This document shows positions 15,463 to 26,300 of a DNA stretch of 35,742 nt, one piece after another. A program made the translations under genes and the position numbers. The DNA lies in the NCBI GenBank assembly GCA_016281085.1, contig JAEEHY010000002.1:1-35742 (forward strand), written 5' to 3'. The notes below the pieces were generated by a model. That model worked only from the letters and a program-made list of their open reading frames with translations. It was not told where the DNA came from and did no database searches. Position 1 is the stretch's first letter, and every line of letters starts with the position of its first letter. The DNA is from Lachnospiraceae bacterium. GTDB taxonomy: Bacteria > Bacillota > Clostridia > Lachnospirales > Lachnospiraceae.

Positions 15463-17265
15463 CTATTCTGCATTCTTTCCGTCTTTTCCGTAGTAATTGA
15501 ACATCAGCATGGTTATATCATCAAACTGAGGAGCATCTCCTACAAATGCATCAATATCCTTTCTGATATTTGCAAGAGCCTCCTTAAGATCTACATCCTT
15601 ATTTGCATTAAGAGCATTTATCATCCTGTCATTACCGTACAGCTCATTGTTTGAGTTTGTAGCCTCAGCAACTCCGTCGGTATATACGAAAAGTGAATCG
15701 CCGGGATTAAGCTCGAACTCATGCTGCTTGAATGGAATACCCTCCATTGTTGCGACCGCCGGAGAATGCTTGTAGATCGACAGCTCGAAATCTCCTCCCT
15801 TTCTCTTTATCGCAGGATGCTCATGTCCGGCATTGGCTGCCCAGCCCTTTCCTGTACTGATCTCTATGATAGCAAGCCATACGGTTACAAACAGCTCGGC
15901 ATCATTTCCCTCGCATAATGTATCATTAACCTCGGACAGAATATCTCCCGGAAGACCTCCCTGCTGGGTCCTTGTCTTAATAAGAGTCTTGGCGATAACC
16001 ATAAACAGTGCAGCGGGAACGCCCTTACCGGATACGTCGGCCATAACAAGAGCTATGTGATCATCATCCACCATAAAGAAGTCATAGAAGTCTCCACCGA
16101 CCTCCTTGGCAGGATTCATGGTAGCATACAGATCAAATTCTTCCCTGTTAGGGAATGCCGGGAATACTCTTGGCAGCATGTCTGCCTGTATCTGTGTTGC
16201 GACATTAAGCTCGGCTCCGATACGTTCCTTCTCTGCCGTAACGTGCTGGAGGTTTGTCATGTAATCCTTAAGTTCGACAATCATATCGGCAAACTGATCG
16301 GACAGGCTTCTGATCTCATCATTGCCTTTTTCTTTTAAACGTATTTCGTCAGCAACATGTACATCCTTGCTGTCAGAATACTTTTCAACACTTCCCTCAA
16401 GATTGATTAAACGATAAAGGAATTTTTTCTTGATCAAAGCGATCATAATAAGAATACCGATTGCAAGCACCAAAAAAGCACCGATAAACTGTAAATATAC
16501 TCTGTTGAGTATAGCACTGCTTACTGCATCTACATTTATCTCCGCACATGCAAGACCAATCTTTACGCCATTAACATATACAGGTGTATAATATGCGTAT
16601 GAATATCCGTACTCATTATTAAAGACATCAAAGCCATTTGGCTCAGTCCCTGTATGCCATGCTTCCCACATCCTTACATACTTGGCCGGATCCTCTTCCA
16701 CAACATCGGCCAATAACAGATATGTCTTTCCGTCAACCTCCTTTTCTTCTCGAACGGCATCTATCATATAGCACATATTGGGCTCTTCGGTAGGAAATAT
16801 AAAATATGTGTATGCAAGTCCGAATGAATCCCTTGCTTCTTCGAAGACTGTAAGCCAGTACTCAAAGGTATATTCTGCGTAAACCAGCTTAATATCCTCA
16901 TCCAGATCATCAAAATGTATATCCCTTCCATATATCTTATCGTGATATCTTTCTTTGAAGAGCTTATCAAATTCTTCCCTCTTCAGATCGTACTCTCCAT
17001 CGTAATCAATCGGAATAAGCATTTCATCACTATGCTCTATCATATAGTCCTTGAGCTCTGCGAAGTCATTACCTTCTCTCTCTATCAGGGATGCAATATA
17101 CTTGTTTATATCTCTGAGGTTGTCTTCGCACTGCTTATGATAAGAAGAATTCTGTACAACATAGGTGTAAACCGTATTCATGATCAGACTTATTAATGCA
17201 TAGATCGCAAACATAATCACAAAAAGATTAATCAGACTTTTTCTTTTTACAATTTTATTATCCAT
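15463..17265 (-). CDS. Membrane SpoIIE-type serine phosphatase with extracytoplasmic sensor and HAMP
   Basis: This is a PP2C-type protein phosphatase, likely to dephosphorylate an anti-sigma antagonist or similar partner in response to an outside signal. The 600 residues read as a membrane helix (about 11-36), an extracytoplasmic sensor region (about 37-255), a second helix (about 257-279), a HAMP linker, and a coiled coil (VTAEKERIGAEL). The SpoIIE domain (about 375-590) has metal ligands Asp392 and Asp395 in GGDFYD, Asp410 in MADVSGKG, DGVAEATN and QFDD. AAAGGA precedes the ATG. It lies between the NRPS and exporter genes with short gaps, so it is part of that operon. It closely resembles the phosphatase at 31162-33297 in its catalytic half. 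No STAS-domain partner is encoded in the window. Confidence 0.92.
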   Translation of the reverse strand: MDNKIVKRKSLINLFVIMFAIYALISLIMNTVYTYVVQNSSYHKQCEDNLRDINKYIASLIEREGNDFAELKDYMIEHSDEMLIPIDYDGEYDLKREEFDKLFKERYHDKIYGRDIHFDDLDEDIKLVYAEYTFEYWLTVFEEARDSFGLAYTYFIFPTEEPNMCYMIDAVREEKEVDGKTYLLLADVVEEDPAKYVRMWEAWHTGTEPNGFDVFNNEYGYSYAYYTPVYVNGVKIGLACAEINVDAVSSAILNRVYLQFIGAFLVLAIGILIMIALIKKKFLYRLINLEGSVEKYSDSKDVHVADEIRLKEKGNDEIRSLSDQFADMIVELKDYMTNLQHVTAEKERIGAELNVATQIQADMLPRVFPAFPNREEFDLYATMNPAKEVGGDFYDFFMVDDDHIALVMADVSGKGVPAALFMVIAKTLIKTRTQQGGLPGDILSEVNDTLCEGNDAELFVTVWLAIIEISTGKGWAANAGHEHPAIKRKGGDFELSIYKHSPAVATMEGIPFKQHEFELNPGDSLFVYTDGVAEATNSNNELYGNDRMINALNANKDVDLKEALANIRKDIDAFVGDAPQFDDITMLMFNYYGKDGKNAE

Positions 17266-17305
17266 ATTGTCACATTCCTTTCCTAGGGATACATTTATAA
17301 TTATT

Positions 17306-20300
17306 TTATTTCAAAATTTCATTTTTTACAATCTCGGAAATATATATTTTGTATTTTGATAGGAAAACAAGATGATCATTATCATTTCCAAAAATACCAT
17401 AGGACTTCCCTCTGCTTTGCGATCTTTCAAGCCAGGGATCTGTCTCCAGCAATGCATACCCTGAATCAAACGATAGTTCTTCTGTCAGTATTATGCTGTC
17501 AATCTCTGCATTAACCTTACCTTTTATCCGTAATGCGTTACATACATTTGAAGAATATACAAGATATGTTTCATACAGAGACTTTAGCAAAGTCTCTGCT
17601 GCATCTTCACCCATCAAGGTCTTCAGTTCGTTCTTTAAATATACGACATCCTCTGTTTCTTCAGAAAATGTCTCATCGTCCCTGTCAACAGAACTGCCTG
17701 TAAATATTGCAACAGCTGTCTTTAACCTTTCAAATCTTTCTGTATCATTATCCATAGTACCTTCCTGCGAAGGCGGGACACACTCGAGCATTATTATCTT
17801 CCCAATTGTAAAACCCTGTTTTTCAAGAGACATTGCAACAGAGTGAGCTGCGTTGCCTCCCTGCGAGTAACCGACAAGGATATCACCGTCTTTAAATACT
17901 TCGGATACACAGTCCGTATATTTCTTAACTGTATCTTCCCACAGATTTTCACTGAAAACATCATACTCCGACAATTCTTCAAACGACATCCTGTCAAATT
18001 TATTATATTTATCATCTGACAATCCAAATATCCTGCCTTCATGACCTATCTCTTCAATCACGGGCATATAACATAAGGACATTCCTCCTGAAGGAGGTAT
18101 GCAGAAAATCGTGGGTCTGTCTTCATTACCTTCCTTAAGAAGCATTATTCCACTCCCCTTCCTCTCCCTTCCATTCCATTCGTCCAACATCCTTTCTCCC
18201 AGCAAAAGAGGCGTAGGGGCTGCTGCAACATCAGTAACGCTTATATTGTACCTGCCCAATCCCGACACAAGCTTCATAAGATCAATGGAGCTTCCTCCCA
18301 GTTCAAAGAAGGAATCATTCCTGCCCACATGCTCAACGCCGAGTATCTTTTCAAACAGCTTTGCAGCAAACTGTTCAAAATATCCCACCGGAGCAGTATA
18401 GCCTGCCTGCTCCGTCATAACCGGGAGCGACTTTATATCAAGCTTTCCGCTTGAAGTAAGCGGCAGTTCTTTCATGTTGATTATAAAAGCAGGTACCATA
18501 TATGAAGGCAGATTCTTATATAGATAGTTGCGAAGCTGACCCATATCGATCTCATCTCCCGCAACAACATAAGCTGCAAGATATGATTCTCTCTTACCTT
18601 CCTTACGGCTTATTACAGCCACTTCACTGACCTTATCATATTTTCTGATACAATTCTCAATCTCCCCTGTTTCTATTCGATATCCTCTTATTTTTATCTG
18701 ATCGTCTTTTCTTCCCAGGAAGCGGAGTTCTTCATCTAATCCAAAGGCTCCTATATCACCCGTATGGTATATCAATCCATCCTCATACGGATTATCCGTA
18801 AACATCAGCCTGTTCATTTCATCACGGTTATGATAACCCCTTGCAAGACCTGTTCCTCCGATACAAATCTCACCCTTCTGTCCTATCCCACACAGTTCAT
18901 TTCCCTGCATTATAAATACGCGTTTACCTTTATACGGCATACCTATCGGAACGACCGTTTTATCATCTCCCGTGTATTTATGCACTGTTGCATTCACGCA
19001 TCCTTCTGTAGGACCGTAGTCATTTACGAGCATATCTGTATGCGCCGACCAGGCAGCGAATGTCTCGACATTTGCTGCATCTCCTCCCACACATACCAGA
19101 CGAAGATCATCAAACTGCTCCGGATCAAGTGCCTGTAAAAGGGCATTTGTCGTTATAATTATACGAACTCCCTTATCTTTACAGAACTTCGCTGTTTCTT
19201 CCGCGCTCCTGAGCATCTTTACAGGTATTGTACATACCGTTCCGCCTGAAGCAAGTGTAACGAATATTTCCTGAACCGATGCATCAAAAACATAATTGGC
19301 CGCCTGAAGAACAGCCGTATCAAACGGACCGTAATACTCAATATTTGAACGCACCATCTGTACTAGCGCACCATGTTCCACCTCAACACCTTTCGGCTCA
19401 CCGGCAGTACCTGATGTATATATCATATACGCAAGTCTGTTTCCCGTTAATCCATGCTTATTCCATGGATATTCCATATTTACTTCTGTGACTTTTTGTG
19501 CAACGGTTTTTTCATCCAATACGTCAATAACCTTAGTTCCGAGTACGGCGAACAAATCATCTCTTTCATCCGTTCCTGCGTTTACATTTCTGATCACGAC
19601 CTTTGCTCCGCAGTCGTTCATTATATATCTTATCCTCTCATCAGGATATGAAGGATCCAACGGAACATAAGCTGCCCCTGCAATAAGAACAGCAAGCATT
19701 GCCGTCATCATCGGGGCGCCTCTGTCTGTATACAGTGCGATAAACCGTTCCTCTCCGTAGCCTATCCTTTCCGCCAACAGACAGGACTGCTCCCACAATT
19801 CATGATAGCTCAATACACGATCGGCTTCTGCCACGGCAACCGCATCAGGAGTCTGTACCACTTTTTCATAGATCATGTCAAGTACTGTCTGTTTTCCGAA
19901 ATCGGCCCTTACTCCTGCAACCTGACCGAGCATGGTTCTGCGCTCATCTGCTGGAATCCTGCCAAGAGCCGACATCTTAATATCCCTGTCGGATATAACC
20001 TGATCTATGATATTTATGTATCTTCCTGCAAGCAGATCTATATACCGCCTGTCATAGCTCCCCGTATCATACTGGATGGAAATTGTAAAGCCGTTTCCCT
20101 CTTCCACACTGACGGATATTGGATAATCAACTTCCTCATGAAGCATATCCAATACGTAGCTTCCACCATCCGTATCACTTTCCGGATAATTCTCATAAAC
20201 ATAGAGCGATCTGATAAGATCAGATGCCTTCACTCCGTCTGATCCTATTTTGTCAAGAGGCGCATCCAGTACACTCTGCATAGTGTAGTAATCCTCCTGT

Positions 20301-23300
20301 CGCTGTCTGAAAATCTCGGAAACATACTTATTATCATCCAGCCTTATCCTTACCGGAACAGTATTTATAAACATACCTACGGCATTTATTATACCCTCCG
20401 GTCCGTTTTCACGTCCGGAAACGGTTTCACCGAAGATCACCTCTTTTGTATTGTTCTCAAATCCGAGCAGTATTCCCCATATACATCCAAAAAAGCATCC
20501 TGTGGTGATACGATACTTCTCTGCAAATCTTTGTATACATTCCTTTTTCTGCCCGCTTATCGGGAATGTTACAAAACCGGCCGCATTACCGGCATTCTCC
20601 GTACTGTTTACGTGCATAAGGGATGTACCTTCATCTATCCCGTCAAGATACTTATTCCATGCTCCGATCTTCTCGTGAACACTTATATTTCCTCTGCTCC
20701 TTAAGAAGTCAGCATACGAACAATCTCTATGTCTTTCTTTGCCAGCCATGGCAAACAATGCACTGCCGCTTACCCCCCTGAGCAGCATCTGATAATAATT
20801 TACAAGGGTATCTATGAGTATTGGAAAACTCCACCCATCCAATATACAGTGATGCGTGGTAATGAGTAATTCCTTATCCCATACCGTATTCCGCCCCGGC
20901 TCTTCCGTAAACGTCACCCGTAACATCGGATCTTTTGCAGGGTTGATCCCCCTCCTTAGATCATCAGCGATCACCTCATCCATATCTTTTCCCGGGATCC
21001 GTACTATTTCGGGTTTTATCGCCCCCTCCTTAAGTACTATCTGAACCGGTTCCGAAAGACCGTTGTACATTATTCTTATCCGCAATGCATCATAACGTAT
21101 AAACAACGCTCTAAGTGCAGTTCTGAAATTTATTAGACTCCATTCCCCCTTGATGGTAAGCCTGTCCTGAAGAAGATAAGCACCACTGTCAGGCTCTGCC
21201 AGATGTCTGTACAGCATTCCCTGCTGAAGCGGAGTCAATGAACTTATAACCTCTATATCCCATGGTGAATATTTTTTCGTTACAATATCCCATTCATCCT
21301 TCGAGAGCAAACGATCCGCACACAGATCCGAAGGAGTATAAATCCGTTTCGTATCCATGACGGTATCCGCAAGTGTTCTCAGGCTGCTTTCATAATTCTC
21401 GATAAGACTGTCTATCTTCTTTTTATCAAATACCAGATCATATATGCACTCGATCTTAAGCCCCTGTTTCGTGTCACGTATATTAACCGAAATGGTCTTC
21501 GGATCAACATTTAACGGGCTGATCTCTGTGCCGGAGCTTTCTTCGCTCCACTGTATGACAGAGTTCTGCTCTTCCTTTCTGCCTCCCAGATAGTTAAATA
21601 CAAGTCCGCCCATATCCGTGAGGTCATCATACATAAGACCATAACCGATCCCGGAATTGGGAATTGCAGCCAACACTTCCTTCATTTCCGTGATCTGATC
21701 ATCAATCCCGGTGAATGCACCGATCAATATCGGATATACAGCCGTAAACCACCCGACGGTACGATCGGTCTTCGGCAAGATCCGGGCTTCTGCCCTGCCA
21801 TGGCTCTCCATCTGAAACAGTAAAATATTGCTTCCGTCTGTGTCAAATACCGTCTTCGCTAGGACGGCTGCAAGCAGTGCATCCACTCTTGCTCCGTATC
21901 GTTTGTCCGAAAGTTCAAACAGCCTGTCTGTTGCCTCTCTGTCCACATATCCCGATGCTATACCATAGCCATGTTCGGAAATGCCGTCGGTACGCATATA
22001 CATTTCTTTCCATTTATTTAACTTCTTTTTTTCAGTTTCAATCCTGTTATGTACTTCGGTCCAATATTCCCCTTCGGCTGAAAAAGCATCCGAATCACGA
22101 TATTTCCATAAACTCTCGGACCATTCACCAAAGGATACCGTACCTTTTTTCAACAGACGCAGGGCCTTTTCGTATTTCTTTTCATATGCACGGGATGATC
22201 TTGCATGTTCATACAGTATATTAATATCTTCAAATATTATGTCCCATGACACTTCATCAATTACATAATGGTGGAATGTAAGGAAAAGACGTGACTTCAC
22301 CGTATCTTCAAACACTGCGGCTCCAAAGACAATACCGTTATCGGGATCCAGGGATGAGTGTATACTGTTCATCATCTCTTCCCTTTCTTTTTCGGAAAGT
22401 CCTTTGTAAACACTCAGTTCAAACGGCGGCATCTCATCTCTTCTCCTGATTCCGGGTCTGCCGTCATCCTTAAGATACATTCTGAGCATACCATGACAGT
22501 ATATAAGACCGTTAATTGCCCATTCCAGAGCTTTTGTGTCAGTTACTCCGTTTATAATAAATACCGCACTCTGATTGTAATATGACGGCTCAGGCATATC
22601 GGCTGAAACAAACATACGCATTACCGGGGTAGGGCGTACTGTTTCGTATTCAAGGTAACTTATGTTTCCGGTCCTCTTAACTACAGCTGCGAGTCCCTTG
22701 ATCGTATGACTCTTAAGAATGGTAGCGGCATCAACACTGTAACCTCTTTCTCTAAGCAGGGACACAATACGTATTGCCTTGATAGAATCCCCTCCGAGAG
22801 ACAGGAAATTATCCGCAACGCTGATATTACTTATTCCCAGTATTTTCTCAAAAGCACGACAGCAGTCTCTTTCCTCCCTCGTTACAGGTGCCTGATAATC
22901 CTGTGCCTGAATTTGTATGCTTACCGCCTCTGAAGGATCCGGAAGAAGGTTTCTGTTGATTTTTCCGTTTACGGTAAGGACAAACTCCTTAACCGGAATA
23001 AATACTGAAGGAACCATATAGGCCGGTATTTTCTTTTCGAGTTCCTCTCTTATAGTGAGTATATCCGCGTCACTGTCTTTTTCGGGTATAAAATATCCAC
23101 ACAGGAGCTTCTCTCCATTATTATCCTTAAGTACTACTACGGCATTTCTGACAGCACTAAATGAACGGAGTGCAGCTTCCACTTCGCCCAGTTCTATCCT
23201 GTATCCTCTTATCTTTACCTGATCGTCCATGCGGTTCATAAACTCAATATTACCGTCAGGCATCATCCTGGCCAGATCACCGCTTCTGTACATCCTCCCG

Positions 23301-26300
23301 TTTCCGAAAGGATCGTTACCGAATTTCTCTGCCGTCAATTCCGGTCTGTTAAAATATCCTCTTGCAACCTGCGTGCCAGCGATACATAATTCTCCGGGAA
23401 CACCAAAACCGCACAGCTTATCTTTATTCATAATATAAATGCTGACTCCGGGAGCAGGTCGCCCTATCGGAACATTCTCCCTGGCTGAAAATGCTTTGTT
23501 TCCGATCACACCATTTTGAGCAAACACGTAACTTGATGCATTAACCGTAGTCTCTGTAGGTCCGTAAGTATTAAATACTGTTCTTCCCGCGCTCCACATT
23601 TCCAACAGGGATCTGTCGGGTGCTTCACCGCCAACATCCAATATCCTGAGACTCTTAAATTTCTCGGGTGAAAGTAGTCTTAAATATCCCGGTGTAAGCG
23701 AAGCGACCGTCACTCCCCTTGTCTCACAATAGCTCACAAGTGCCTCAGGATCCTTGTTAAGCTCCTGTGTAATAAGACAGAGCGTTCCACCTATTGTCAG
23801 GATATGAAAAATATCCCATACAGACTGATCAAATACGTAATTGGCAAACTGCAGGACTGTGTCATCAGAGTTAATGCCATAAACCTGTCCATATGCATCA
23901 AGCATTCCTGACAGCTGTTTATGCTCCACTACGACGCCTTTAGGCTCTCCTGTGGTCCCGGACGTATAGATCATATATGCGATCTGCTGCATTGTTATCG
24001 CAGGTAACTTTGTATTCTCATAAGCTTCTTTTGTACCGTTTTTCTGTCCGCTTCCCACAGGCTGTACATCAATGACCTTAATCTTCATCCTGTCAGTCTG
24101 TTTCTTTATACCTGCAGGCAATTCACAACCGCATATAATCAGAGCATCGGGACGACAGTCTTTAAGAACATACCGTATCCTTTCCTCGGGATATTCAGGT
24201 GATACAGGCACATATCCTGCTCCCGAACGCAATATTCCGAGTATCGATGATATCATTCCCGTACTTCGCTCCGCAATAAGCATAACCCGACGCTCTTTGT
24301 TTCCATCTTCTGCGACATCAACGTCATGGAGCCTGTTGCCGGCTTCGCTGTCTTCATATGCATTTACAAGATCTACGGCAATTCTCCCGGATCTGTTCCA
24401 CAAATCAGCATAACTGACTGTTTCATCTTTAAATAGCAGCGCCGTCTTATCCGGTGTCTCTTTTACCCTGTTTTCAATACGTGTAATGACGGTATCCTGA
24501 ATAAAGGGACATTCATCGTCCTTTGCAAGTCTCAGGAGCTCCCGAACCTCTTTATCATCCGTCATTGATATCATATCAACATTCTGTTCGGGACCTTCTA
24601 TACAATTCTCGATCAGATTTACATAATGTTCGCTCATCATATGAACCGATTCTTCAGTATACAGCCCGGTATCATATTCAAAGAAATAATTGTAGCCTTC
24701 TTCATCCCTGCCTGTTTCAAGAGTAAGATCATACATGGGCATCTCATCTTCAGGGAACGTTATCCATGCTTTCTTACCATCGATATCCTGCAGCTTTGTT
24801 TCAAAATCTCTCATAGTAAAGAGCGAATCAAACAAAAGATGGTCATGAGATGTACGGACGTATCCTCCCAGTGACGCAAATCCTTCAGCTATATCCTCGA
24901 GGGCAATACTCTTGAACCTGTGGCAATCCAGTATTCTGTTCTTTATCTGTTCAAGCAGCTCAAGGAAGGTTATACCCTCACTTATATCCACAATTACGGG
25001 AATTGTACTTACAAACATTCCCTGCATTCTTTCAGTAAGCTGTTCACTGCGCCCATCCATTACCGTGCCTGTTATGAATCTGCGCTGTCCCGAGTACTTA
25101 TATAAAAGCAGCAGATAGGAAGTCATAAGGAACATATACGGAGTTACTCCGTTGCCCTTACAGAATTCATCCAGCCTTTCAGAGAGCTGCCTGCCCGCAT
25201 TTCCGTATTCATGACCTGCCTGTTTCCTCTCCGATGCACTATATATACCATCCTGTACAAGCTGAAGCTCATGAATGTCATCATACTGTGCAAGTAATTT
25301 CTTCCAGAATTCAAGTCCTTTATCATATGTACCCGATGTTCTCTGTTTTCTCTCGAAGGCTGCATATTCTTTTTGATGGATTCTGTTTTCTTCAGGCTCT
25401 GACCCGTTGTAACAGGAAACGAATTCCTGTGCAAACATAGAGATTCCGACACCATCATTTATAATATGATGCCAATACAGCGTCAGACTCCTGTTATCAT
25501 ACTTCCACCTGAACAGCGGTGCCTTATCCAGCTTAAATCCAGAAGGCTTTTTGTCAGTGCGGGATTCATCCACTGCTCTTTTTATCCATGCTTCATCCGC
25601 TTCATTTATCTTCTGCACAAGACCTTCTTCAGTCATATGGAAACCGGTTCTGAGACTCTCGTGAGCTTCAAACAGACGGGCCAGCACCATCTTTATGCTG
25701 TCATCATCAAGGTCCTTCTCAGTATGTATCACGGCACTCAAAAGATATGTCGGATCATCATCCTCCAGAAGATTCTGTGCAGTATAAATCCTCTCCTGTG
25801 CCATACTGACATCATAGCTCTCACTTTCGGGCAGAGCCTCATCACTCATCATCTCTTCCGGGACATTGTTTCCGTCCTTTTTCATTTCACATATCTTACT
25901 TCCCAATGCCGATACGACGGAATTCTCCATAACATCTCTTATGCTCAGTCTGACCGACAACTCTTTTTCTATGCGGTATATCAGTCCCGCAATAAGAATC
26001 GAATTACCTCCGATGAGCATAAAATCATCATTACGTCCTATATGATCAGTCTTAAGAATTTCCGCATAAATCCGGCTGAGTATCTTTTCAGTATCATTCA
26101 CCGGTTCTTCATAGACTGCTTTATACATTTCAAAGCTTGGAATGGGAAGCTTTTTCTGATCTACCTTGCCATTTGTGTTGAGAGGTATTTCATTTATTCG
26201 AACAAAAAAAGACGGACACATATACGAAGGCTTATATGTAAGCACGAATTCTTCGAGAAGTTTGCTGTCAAGCTCTTTATCTGCCAAATAATATGCGGCA

